Source: Psococerastis gibbosa
Lineage: Eukaryota; Arthropoda; Insecta; Psocodea; Psocidae
DNA: 64,000 nucleotides
NCBI GenBank assembly: GCA_963971405.1
Contig: OZ020484.1
Location: forward strand, 8,060,001 to 8,124,000
Reading direction: 5' to 3'
Part shown: piece by piece, positions 7,502-20,500 of the stretch
Position numbering within the stretch: the stretch's first letter is position 1
Layout of the letters: the number at the start of each line of letters is the position of its first letter
Program-made: the position numbers and the translations under genes
Notes under the pieces: model-generated
Told to the model about the DNA's origin: nothing
Databases searched by the model: none
Seen by the model: the letters and a program-made list of their open reading frames with translations, nothing else

Positions 7502-10500
7502 GTACGTCTATTCTACTACAGTTAGATATATCTAGTAGTATTTACACGCTTGTAATGTTTTCTGTTTAAATTGTGAATGGTCCAGTTGGTGAAGAACTGG
7601 ACTATGAAATGGGAGTTCCAGGTTCGAAACTCGATGTACATGAATTTTTTTTAGGCCGGAGCTGAGTCTATCCATTTCAACCCCAATGGGTATCTTCATT
7701 GATAGAGAAAAACCACGATCCAAATCGAGGGGTGGTCAAGAGACCAGGCTACCACCATATTATAGTCTAGATAGACCTTCTTTATTCTTATAACACTTAT
7801 AGTTGTAAATTATGTAGTAGATTATAAAGCGACTATCTGAAACCATTCGTCCAACCTTAAACGACGTTATTTATTTATGTGTCTATTAGATAATATCAAT
7901 GAAGTCGATCGTCTACATTGAGACAATGGTTTTTGGATATTGAGATTATGGTTAAAAGTCTGATGTTAAGATTTGGTGAGGTAGATGGTCGATTTGTGTT
8001 GGTTTGTGTTCCACCTGATCTGCGGTTGCCGAGATCATTTGTTCCCGTCAGTGATCAGATTCGACACGTAAGGTCACCGCAAACTATAATTTTTCAGTAA
8101 CACCTTGAAGCTTCAATTTAGCCTATGTTTTCCTGGTGTTCTTATTGTCTTATAGTTTTTTTTTTCTCGAAAATGTAACCAAGCGCATAAGACTTGTGGT
8201 TCTATAGCGTGCATTTCAAACTTAGCAAAACAAACAGCATGATAACCTTTTCGCTCCTGAAGGTTAAGAAATTACTTTAAATACTCAAGGGCGACCAGAG
8301 CCTGGGACGGATCCAAGCCATTTGGGGGGGGGGGGGGAGTAGTTGTGGGTATAATAGAACAAACATGTAATAATATGTAATTAGCGTAATAAATTAATTT
8401 ACAATAGATTTACTAAATGTAAATCTACCCCCATGCGTTTGTTTTCCAACACCTGCGGTCCTATTATGTCGTTCAGTATTAACCTAGTCCTGGGGTTAAA
8501 GATGAAAAAAAAAAACATTTTCTAAATAAGTTGCTACTAAGCCTACCAGATACAATAGTAGAGGTCTGCGCAGTGCCACTGAGGATGTGGCCCTCAAATG
8601 TTGCCGAAACGTTTGGGGAAGTAAGGTTTCTGATCATCAACCCGAATTAGATTCTACTGCTTCATCATGGTTATTTAACATTTTAACAAAGGGTAAGTTG
8701 GGCATACATGTGTCATTAAATTAGGTACTACTCCAATCAGGACTGCGCCTGGCAATGAGGCCCATCTTAATTGTTCGATGACTTTGAGGCCCTTGCCTCT
8801 AATGACAATTAACACAGCAGACAATGTAATACCTGACCAAGATGGGAAGACATTTGGAACACTTATAAAAATCGAATAAACTCGCGGTGTTATGCAAGTT
8901 TTTGAATAAACAAAGTGTTCCAAATGTCAACCTATCGTGGGCAGGTAGTTAGTCCAACTATCCCTTTGTTAAATAACAGAGCACCATTGCCAATAACCTT
9001 TACCAATAGTCCATCTGTGCATGCTTAAGAGTGTAAAAGCTTGTCAATACGGCAGATTTAATATTTTAAGTCATTTTGCGTGCGATGGCGTCATCAGGGA
9101 ATAACTGTCATCTGAGTAAGCAACAGGGTCGGAATAAGGCTTAGAATTAGACCTACAGTATGATGCGGGTCGGTTGTCGGTGCTAATATCGGCTCATGGC
9201 CACATCTGTTCGTATATTACTTAGTGCTATACGACATCAGGGCCCCAAATGGCAACTCACCAGATTTTTTTTATGGTCTATAATTCATTTGCCGTTGGTT
9301 TTAGCTGGCTTTTATTGTGCGGGCGTGCTCATAAGCTATATAAGTTATTTAAAAAATTCTCCACGTTGGTCGTGCTTTTCGCTATACAGCTTTCATTATA
9401 TATTCGCTAATTTCTACATCCTCCTTTAAACGTTTCAATCGTTTAATAGTACCTTATTACTATTTTGGGGGTGGGGGGAGAGGGGGGGGGGGTTCGGGCC
9501 CCTGGACCCCCCCCCCGTCCCTCTGGCTACGATCTTATTACTAATTATATTGTTGGCAAGTGCAAATGTAGCTAGGCTGGACCGGTAGTTGGTCCCAAGG
9601 TGCATTTTGAGCATGCGGAACTTAAGTTTCCCTAGGGTGAGGTTGTCAGGTGGTTGGGTTTTGGTCCGCCCCTGGTATTTTACTTCCGGTATGGCGGGTA
9701 TGCATTATAGCGCCATGGCCCAGCCGAGCCGTCCGTGAGGCGGGTGACGTCCAATGGCGGATCCACAGGGGTGTCACGAGGGTCATGACCTTCAAAAACA
9801 ACAAAAGACATGTAGCGTGGTGGTACGGACTCTGACTTTCACCCGAAAGGTTGTTGGTTCGAGTCCCAAACTGGCTACATTTTCTGGCCATGCTTCAGAG
9901 GGCTTGTAGTAGTAGTAGTGTTAGTCGGGTTAAAAACGACTTAGGCCTCATATTTGGGCCCATAGAGCGACCCCGACTTGACTGTCCTATGCCAGCCCAT
10001 AGGACAGTGGACCTCCTGATTATAGTGGATTCCGAACCACTTGGGAAACACAGTGAAGTCACACGATTAGTTCGGAGGTGACCAGGACAAGTCCTACCAT
10101 GTTTCCCTACCGGCAGTGTGCACACGACCAAGTTATCTGCAGCTTTGAACCTGCTCTGGTCCGCTGGATTCAACTTGGCATGGCGGCCGGCTGCGGGCAT
10201 GTAAAGCAGGCGGTCCCGGGTCTTTCTAGTTGAGTGTATAGCCCTAACTCCGCTAGGTTGGCTGAGTAATAGAAGCAACAAAAAGTCCTTATTTATTTAT
10301 TTAAAATAAAATGTTAAAAACTTATAATATACAGACTGCACCCACACATGCAACTTGTGACCCTCTCCGCTGTGTCCGCCCTTGGGTACTCCCCCCAGCT
10401 TATTTGGACGCTGAAAGTTTGATAAAAATCAGGAAAACAAAGTTACCTATGTCTTAGAACTTGGACATAATAATTTTTTGACATGCGGGTTATCTATAGG

Positions 10501-13248
10501 CTGGTCTGGCGAATTGCTACTTAATAGTCTCCAAGTGAAGCTGTTGATTGAATTAGCGGGTCAATACGAGGTCTCGCTCCGACCAATGGTAATTGAGGGC
10601 TACTTGCTGCTCCAATTCCTTCCTGCTGCTGTGGCCTAAAATGCTGTTGCTACTGTATGAAGTGGCGTAGCCAGTAATATGAAAGGTGGCATGGAACGTA
10701 GATATTGGTCACCCTGGAATCTGGATCACCCAAAAATTGATGTTGTGGTCGGGAAAATAATAAAGTATTTTTTATTTTTAATTACATAGACGTACTTAGC
10801 GTAGGTAGCATAGAGGAAAAGTGGGGTCAGCGCTTGCGTGGGATCTCCTTACACCTTATTGGCCAGAGTCGAAAGGGATTTTTACATACAGAAGCAGACA
10901 CTGCCTACTCATAGGCTATGGCATATTTTGTTGTAATTTGTCTTGGATACGGACATTGTTGTATGTAGATTACGTCCGGTTATGGGCCAGAATACTGCTG
11001 ATTCATACGATTATTAATTAGTCCACTCTCTTATAATGCAAGGCAACATTATCAACACATTGCCAAGGTAATACTATAATTCTTCCTCTGGTTTGAATAA
11101 TAAGAGGCCAAGGTGGAAATTGACACCATGTTGGTTAGGCGGCTATTCCACTTGTCAATTTTTCTTCAATTATTGATGAGATTGCTCTATGTCGTAGTCT
11201 GTTTTAACTTCCGCATGTTAAAATTGATCAATAGGTAGTCATAGAGTAAAATCACGCTTTGCAAACAATAACAAACTAAAATTAAACAATGGCGTCGTCT
11301 GGATATGATAAATAATTGTAATTAATTTCTTGAGATCAAACGAATTATTTCATATTTTAAATTACAAAATTTCTTGTAGATTATAAAATTAAAAGAAAGT
11401 CGGCGGGCAAACATACAAAATTGGGAAAAATTGAAACCAAAAATGGTCAATTATTGAAGACAAATGGAATGAGGTGTAAAAATATAAATGCAACATTGAT
11501 GATTTTCCATCAATGACATCAAAATTGAAGAAAAATTGACAAGTGGAATAGCCCGTAGCCACCTTAGCGGAAAATTGGAGGACATGTGAAACCGGCGTTA
11601 CTGATAGTATGGTAACCTACAGTATGTGTTTCTTTACCAAGAATAGGATCGATGCGTGAATTTGTTACCTTTTGCTTACATATTCAAGAGCGGGGTTGCA
11701 GGTGTAAACGATTAAATTTCGTGTTAATTGTTAGAAGAAATGAACCTCTACATTTTGGTATCGTAATAGCTGCAATAGTATCACTCGATACGGTAGTCGA
11801 TTATCGATACGTGAAATCTCACTTATAGATAATTTTCCGAAAACAATCTACCGGGTGAGACCCCAAAATGGGCTCCTAGGGCTTCAAAATGTGTAAATCC
11901 ACTTAAATCCGCCAGTCGAAAATTTCCACAATCACAAAACTTTCTTACGCATAAATAGCAATTCCAAAAATCGCAATCTCCAAATACCTACTTTTAAAAC
12001 AGCCTCGTACAAACATTCCCACTTATATTTAGGGATTTTAGCTTTTAACGCACTACCAACTGTTCTTAAAACATTAATGCCAGATAAGAAGTGCCGTAAA
12101 ACAATTAAGCAATTTCTGCATAGTAATCCACAGTTTATAAACATAATATATCCGGGAGAATAGCTTAACGAAGAGAATGCCAATTTGCCAAATAATGTAT
12201 AATGTACCGCATACCTAGTTTTATTATTTAATTATTATTCTATAATTAATATTAATATCTTATAATACTAACCTAGCAACTAAGACAGAACCATCACGGG
12301 CTACATGGCCTATAGGGTTCATTTTCTAATATGTATATTTTGTATTGTATTCTTAATTTTGAATATATTGATTGATTGATTGATTGAAAAATCACTCCAC
12401 GGGGGAAAACCCCGCCCCCCCCCCTCTTTGCAACAATATCAATGTGTCTAGTCCGGAAAAAATCCTGTATATGGCCGTTGGCGGATTCTTCAAAGTTGAC
12501 TCGAGTTTAGGAAATACCTACGCAGACAGTTTTCATGATTCTTTTTATTATTAGACACAACTCAACTGTTGGGTTAAACTGAACAATTGTGTTATTTAAG
12601 ATATTTAACAGAGAGGCCCCGGGCCCTGAAGGCTCAGGTGTGAGATGATGTGGATATAATGGGCCGTTGTCAGAAGGTTGCTTATGCGATTATAATTGCT
12701 CTGAATACCTCTCCTCCGGTATTTTATAGCCACATATCATCTGCCTCCGCACTCCCTATTAATTGCCGTTAGTTTTGTCTGTTATGGCTGGGGTTACCAG
12801 ACGTCAGGGATTCAGACTGCCGTCAGGAATGCCAGGAATTGCCGGGAACTTTACGAGAAACATGCAAATGAAAGAAAAAAAAAATGGATTTCGTAAAGTT
12901 AAAAATGTGTAATAAAGTTTTTTACTGAAATGAAAAACTTTTTCGCGCTTTAATTTTAATTCAAATTTGACGGGACCGTATATTACGAGTAGTATTAATA
13001 TAATATTGCCATTTTATTTATTTTAATACTAGTATGGCAGTTTATAACAGCGAAATGAACAAGTACAGGTAAATTGTAATTGTAAATTTACACTAGTGAT
13101 AATGTGACACGTTTGAAGGAAATTTACATTATATGTAGAATGACACTTTGATTAAGGTGTCAGGTATTGAGCTTTCTGAAATCTAGTAACCCTAGACTTT
13201 TGGCCCAACTCCAGTCCACCCCCCCCCCCTCCCGCGGGACACCAACGT

Positions 13249-13282
<34 letters not shown>

Positions 13283-16200
13283 GACATTTTGAGACATTAT
13301 GCAGTATGTGACGGTCACTATCACGGATTGGTCACAATTGTCTGAATTGATGAGTATAAAAACGGCTGGTAAGGCGTGCAGACGTCATTATTGTATATGT
13401 ATATCAATTCTGGCGATTGTAGCCAATCGGTGCTAGTGATGGCCACATAGCATGTATCAAAATGTCGAGAAATATTTGTTTTAGCGTCTAAAATGTTTTT
13501 TCTAGTTCTAAAATAAATTTTTACTGCGAAATTTGACTATATGATGTGATTTTGTCCCTTACCCAATCTGCTAGGTACCCGTAGTCTGCTGGTGTAATTT
13601 AAAGAAGAAAAAAAAAACATTATTTATTTAATGGGCCCAAAATTCGCCCATATAGAAAAATAAAGACAATTTTCTTTCTTTCTTTCTTATGGCCGTAACT
13701 ATCGGTTTATCTCAACAGTAGTTTTGGAACTTGTTTTCTTTGGAAACCGGAAACCGGCTAGTAGCCAGGCCAAGTAGGCACATTCAAACATGTCACAAAT
13801 TAAAATTGTTTCACATATTACGGGAACAACACCATTGTTCCTTTAAAAATATATATGGGGGGCATCCATGCATGACCTCTTCTTCACTAATTGGAAGTTT
13901 AAATAAAGTGCTGTAGGTCTACTGCCAGGTTCCAGTAAGCCCTAAACTAACTTACACAGAAGACGACAAGTAGATCCGGAATAGTAAAAAAAACTTTCAA
14001 AGATCCAGAAAAGGAATGGAATAAAAAATATAGAACACTTCTTCATCCTAATTCCTCTAACTGCTCTACGTTTGAAATTTCCGGTAAAATGTGGCATTTT
14101 TTCAAATTATAGACAAGGGCCTATAGGGGAGGGGGGGGGGGGCGCTTAAACTTGCGTTTTTGCGTAGACAGTGAGCAAACAAAGTTTTATCTTTAGGTAC
14201 AGGACAGCCACAACTAGGTACATTAGCCTGCTAATTGTTTTGTCTAGGATATTAAAAGTTAGATATTTCCATGCAGTTGTGGTCACGTGAGAGATAGAAC
14301 ACGCTCATGTTAATTATGGCACCGCTGCCTGCCTACTGTTGCAGAAATGTTGTATGAATAGGTGGCACAATTGTCTGGACGGCATGAGTGGCATTTCATG
14401 GCTGAACGAGTCCATTGTCGCCCTGCTGGTAGCCTAAGAAACAATCTGACACACCACTGTCCTTTTTTGAATAAATGAAATGAAAAGAAATGAAAACTAC
14501 TTTATTGACAACTCAAAGGGTGAACAATTAGACTATTAAGTCTTGTTTGACGTGCTAACCCTAAAGAGATTATATTCTACGAATACATTAATTAAAATTA
14601 CAACGAGAGAAAAGAAAAAAATCCTATTACAATGGAAAGATGATCTTAGAGCCATAAATGAGGGGTCATAGAGATTGAACAAGAGGAAGAAGGAATATTG
14701 CTCTGCAGTCTACATTTTATATACAGTATTTAAATAAATAAATAATGAGTTTTTATTATATTATTAAGCCAGCGTAGTGGAGTTAGGGCTATATTTATAT
14801 ATTTATACTTATACTTGCTTTTACTCTTTTTTCGCTTTTATCCCTTGGTGGGGTCAGCGATACGGCAGCTTCCCTTCCAGTCCTTGCGATTCTGCGCTTC
14901 GGCTGCAGCTGCTCCTACAATTCAGAGGTGTTGACGAGACTTCGTTTCTACTGTTAACCTGGGCCGGCCTCGTCTTCTTTTTCCCTCAGCTTTGATATGT
15001 TTCATCCGCTTCATCAGGTCATCTGGCTGCCTTCTTTCGACAAGGCTCCACCATGACAGTCGGCGTTGACGGGCTTTATTGACTATGCCAGGTGTCTTCA
15101 TTTCTGCTCTTATTTCGTCGTTTCAGCGTCTACCACCTAGTCGGTCGTCGCAGCATCCGCATCTCGGCCACATTGCAGTCTTTGTTCCCGTCACTCTGAG
15201 CCATACAACGTGCTAGGCATTTATTTATACATATATTGTGTAACTATTTATTTCTTGATTTGCAGGCGTTGGCGTGCTATGTACCCAAGTGTCTGTGGGA
15301 CGCGTGGGAGGGCGATCTGCTGCGGACAATCATCATGGGACTGAACGTGGGCTGCTGCCACGAGAACGAGAAGAAGCACAAGAAGAGGGTCCTCCTAGAC
15401 TACCTGAGGAGCCACGAGGGCGTGAGTAACTACGCTTTGTTTATCACTGCAGGACCAGCGTAGATCCTGGTTTCGAATCCCGTTCTACCAGTTTTTTCTT
15501 CTCGATTTCCTATTTTGGATATAATTATTTCTTTACTAAGCCAATTTAAGGCGGAGATCCCCAAAAATTTTGTAGGGTTCATATATAGGCTGTGATTATA
15601 AATATTAATATTTTGTAAACAAAGAATGCGCCTTTTTGAAGATTAATTTCTCCTTCCCCAGCCGCTACTGTATAAAAATGCTATTATGGAAAATTTGTAA
15701 ATAATAGAAGATTTCTAAAGAGCAGACTATTTACCCCGCGGATACTAATGCGCTGTTTCGTGTTTTCCAGTGTAATAAAACTGTACCTTTATAACGTGAA
15801 AATTTTGAGGGGGGGGGGGTAAAGACCTACATCCTCCTTATACTTACCCAAATTATGGACGCTGGCCCTTTGCGTGCCAACTATGACGATTAGTATTACC
15901 TTAAAAATGTTATTCTCAAGGTTAAAAATAATAAACAATGCAATTTTGAATAGCTCTTGCCTCTTCCCATTACTTGTAGGGATTTACAACCACGGCCGTC
16001 TTCTAACTTTCCCAGAGAAACGCTGCGGTGTGGTTATATACCCCTCCAAGTAGGTAGAGGTCAACTTATAATATGATTGTTTGCAGCGTGCAACAAGGGT
16101 ACATCCTGCGACCGTAAAATAGGGGAATGGACTTAAACATACAATATTCAATGTAGTACAGGAGCAAAGCAGGCATCTGTGTCCTAGAATCTAGAATATG

Positions 16201-17553
16201 GGACGCACCGTGTTAAAATGCAATGATAATTCGCTGCGCAATATAAGATGTGCCCCACCTGGACTTTTATTGTAGCCTACGATACAATAGACTTGGGGTT
16301 GCGAGTTGTGTGTGTGTGTTGTAATTCTACCTATAGACTGATATCTGACCTGCTTCCATAGTACATAGATTTATTAAAAGTAAAATTATTATTTTTTCCT
16401 AAAAACCGTTACCCTATTTAGTAGGAGAAAAATATTTTCTCCATTAATTTAAGTTTGATGGTGAACAAGGGGGTCAAGTGACTGCAGAATGTGACGTCAT
16501 TTATGACGCCGGGCAGTAGCCTCCTGTTGGGGAACTACTAGCAGTTCTATTGGTAGTGCCGTCATTTTCTTGTCACTAATGTCTACTGTAATCCATAGTT
16601 AAAAACACTAACATTGATTTATTGCTTTCCAATTTATACGTAGTATAAGGAAAGCTTTGTGACGGTCGAAACTTTCGATTCAGAGATTTCAACGGATTTA
16701 CACGTTTTAAGGTCCCAGGAACCCAAAAAAGTGTTTTTTACGAAATGTCTGTCTGTCGTTCTGTCTGTCTGTGCGTCGGTTTCCGGGCAAACTACTCGGT
16801 CGATTTTGATGAAATTTGGCATGTAGGTTCACAAAAATCATACCTCGGGATAATTTTTTTATTTGGGGGGGGGGGGGGGGGGTTTATTCTCAAAAACTCA
16901 AACAAAACGTCTAAAAAAATGATTTCCCCAAAACGGCTCCAACGATTTCTTTTAAATTCACATATATTGCAGTTGTTATTTATGTTGATAAAATGCGGGG
17001 GATCGCTTTCCCTTGATAGTTTGCTTCTGGGGGTAAAAAAATAAAAATAACTAAATTTTAATGAAAAATGACTAAAAAATAATTTTTCTGCGAAACTTTT
17101 CTATCTATGAGCTCTACCTTCAGGTATGTTTTAGGTGTTAAATTGAGTAACGAAAACGGACAGGTTGCTTTCCCCGAAAAGTATTTGGTTTTGTACAAAA
17201 TTTTTTTTTTTGAAAAAAAGATAGAAAATTCACGCTCAAACGCATTGCGTGCCCTGCCAGCATTGCTGTGTGTTAATGTGTTGGTCTGACCTATCTAGAA
17301 TTTACCTCACCTCCAGTGACGTCAGGTGGACAACCCCCCCCCCCCCCCCCCCCCCCGAAGATATCCGAAATTTAACCATAGGAAAATTATTTTACATGAA
17401 ATTACTCATTTTCTCTATCTACTAATTTTGATAAATTGGAAAGCATGTTCAAGTAAACTCAGACCGGTTTTTTATTTGTAATATTTGCCATTTTTCTCAT
17501 GTTAAAATATAAAACAAAAAAAAAATGTCAATTTCGACTTAATAACTCTATAT

Positions 17554-17588
<35 letters not shown>

Positions 17589-20500
17589 CTGTATTCTGAT
17601 AGTAAAACTGCGTTTATGTATTGTGTATATTTTCCGCGCGAGGGCAGAACGTATTTGGCGGAACTGCCAGGTAATTCATTATTTAAAAAAACTTAATCTT
17701 CATTATCTGTAAATTGACAGATTTAGAGTAGTGTCCCTTTTCTTCCGAAGTAGCGATATAGGCTAGTATTATTATTTTTAACTTTTTTTTTCATTATTAT
17801 TATTATTATTTTTTTTATAATTTACTTATAAGCTACTTTATAATTACTTATAAGCTACTTTACCTAGCATATTTTATATTTAATTGTTACAACTGTCAAG
17901 TAGCCTTTTGCTTTCTTATGTTTGGCCCTATAGTGTACAATAAAATTAAAGCTTCTGTTGGAGCATAAAAGGATAGGGCGAAGCTGGCTACTTCCGGGGA
18001 AGGAGGCCGCGCAGGGCGTAGCCTCACAGGTGAACCATTGCAAGCATGTATTATTCGATCCTATATATTATACAGTTATGTTTATAGGTATCTTTAATTA
18101 ATTTGATTTCAATGTACCTTGCTATGGGCGTAATTAAAGATTTATAGCTGGGGTGGCATAAGCAGGAGCCAGGAGTTAGATTTAAAAAAAAAATTCTTTC
18201 CCGTCCATAATAACCGTTAACTCTTAACGAATTAAGAAGGCCATAGTCTACTATTGTTACTAAATCTTACTGTGCGCTATAGTATTGTTATGTAAACACA
18301 GGGTGAAACTGCAATATTAAGTCAGTGATATCTTGTATATTTTTCGAGGGGTGTCGATTCAAATTCAGAATAGATTGGACTGGCAATCTGGCACCCGTGC
18401 AGTTTGGCGCATTGTTATGCATGGGATGACGCTCACGTAGCCTGTTTCGAGGTTTCTCAATGGCGCTGTTAGACAATGAAAGTGTCATATCTAATAAGAC
18501 CTTTGCGACTGCCAGTAATAGTTTCATTGTCTGAAAGCTTCGTAGTAAAATGGTTGCCTACATGCGGTTATTACCTACTAATACAGGCCACAGGGGCGCA
18601 TTGTCTGAAGGCTTCGTAGTAAAATGGTTACCTACATGCGGTTATTATACCTACTAATACAGGCCACAGGGGCGCATTGTCTGAAGGCTTCGTAGTAAAA
18701 TGGTTGCCTATATGCGGTTATTTAATACAGGGGTGGATCTAGTAAATTTACGTCAGGGGGCACCCTAGCCAAAGTGGCTAGTGTTTATATAAGACTGCCT
18801 GTAATAAAGTCATTGTCTGAAAGCTTCGCAGTAAAATTGTTGCCTAAATGCGGTTATTACCTACAGTATTAATACAGGGACAGATCTAGGATTTATGTCA
18901 GGGGCGCCATAGCCAAGGTGGCTAGTGTTTATATAAGACTGCCTGTAGCCTGTAAAAGATGGTACATATAACACTGACATTAAAATAAATTTGGCTGAAG
19001 AGGTGACCTCCATGTTATAACTGAAATTAGAGGATATGGAAAAAAACTGGACTTGGCGGGATTCGAACCCACTGGACAACAAGCCGTAGTGGACTTGACG
19101 GGATAAATAACAGTTAACTTAGGTTTTTCTGGGGTATCAACATGTCAAGGTGTCAATGTACAATGTTGTCTACTGGGACTCTGGGACAAGATTATTTTTG
19201 CTATTGTATGAAAATGGTTTAAATCATTCTTTGGGTAAATTATTGTATTCACTTCGTGGTAGGGCTGCAGAGGCAATATGACTAATATGACGTCACTATT
19301 ACACTAACAAAGTAGTGCCATACCCACATGACACAGGGCTCTATGTAGTTAGTATGCAGTAAGTAGCCATTGCCATTTGCAAAGTATTGGTGGAATGTTA
19401 TCGTATGCACGTGGGTGACTCACGGCAATTAGGCTATGATAACTTACGTAGTAGGAGCAGGTACTACAGTACGTATATAGGTGGCCTTCACAGATAGCCA
19501 CAGACTCATCACACTTTATAGTCTATGATAGCAAACCACTACAAAGACTAGTGTATATAGGCCTACGCTTAGAAAGCATTTATAAAATCCAGCGCTAAAA
19601 GGCGATTTTATCGCGGGCGATACGTTGGGGAAACTTATTGGAGCAAATGAGTTGGTGAAAAGCCACAGAGTCTAAATCAGAAGATTTCCCTCGCCGACGC
19701 TGAGCTCACACCAGTGCATAGGTTTCCGAAATTTGTGCTCTAGCGCGGGATCAGCAATCTGAAGTGAATTCAAAAATAGAATGTTTTTTTTAATCAAATA
19801 AATAAATAAGGACTTTTTGTTGTTTCTATTACTAAGCCAACCTAACGGAGTTAGGGCTATAAAGCCCTCTCTTACACTCAACTAGGAAGGCCTTTACATG
19901 CCCTCCGAAGCATGGCCAGAAAATGTAGTCAGTGTGGGACTCGAACCAACAACCTTTCGGGTGAAAGTCAGAGCCCGTACCACTACGCTACATGTCTTGA
20001 CATGTTTTTTGCACCGACCATTCAGAACCATTTGCTCCAATGACGGATTTCCCAGCTCGTATCGAATCGTTTTGTACAGGGAATCCATCTTGTTGAGGTT
20101 ACAAAGCAGTGCGTTGGTGAGGATTAAGATTTCTCCTTATAAGGCCCGGTATATCTGCGGACGATTCAAACGCCACTTAATCGCTGACAAATTTGTCATG
20201 GGTGCCAATGGGTTGGTGATTGGCTGGTGCACAAAAAACAGTCTATTTCTGAACGTACTTCTTGCTTTCTTTAGGCTGCTGATGTGTCGCTGGCGTGTCG
20301 ACAAAAAAAAGCATCCGTGACGAGCCTGTGACAAAAATCTTAGGCGCCCATTCCACCGACCGGCTAGGGCTATTTACAAAAACGGTGACGTGGTAGCAGA
20401 CATTCAAGACTTAGGTGGCGTTTCCACCGACCTCGCATTGCAGAATGCAAATGACATTGACGGAAATTAGAATTTTTCTTTTTATAGAAATCTATTAAAA

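Larger units (their letters stand above)
7502..15265 (+). other. ogre intron 1 (about 7.8 kb)
   Basis: No coding sequence. It holds a tRNA-like B-box fragment near 7,575-7,650, the SINE at 9,808, a MITE at 11,136, several dispersed repeats and a LINE tail just before exon 2. Stretches such as 11,567-13,200 and 13,700-14,460 show no recognisable content beyond AT-rich sequence and homopolymer tracts. Confidence 0.8.

Noticed and set aside
9808-9880. Functional tRNA gene
   Set aside because: A and B boxes are present but no acceptor stem or anticodon arm can be closed, and the head is attached to a SINE body found in several copies.
16745-17044. Open frames inside family A copies as a conserved protein
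   Set aside because: The frame depends on the CTGT microsatellite and is not maintained between copies.
18525-18960. CRISPR array
   Set aside because: Repeats are contiguous 75-135 bp units without unique spacers, in an animal genome.
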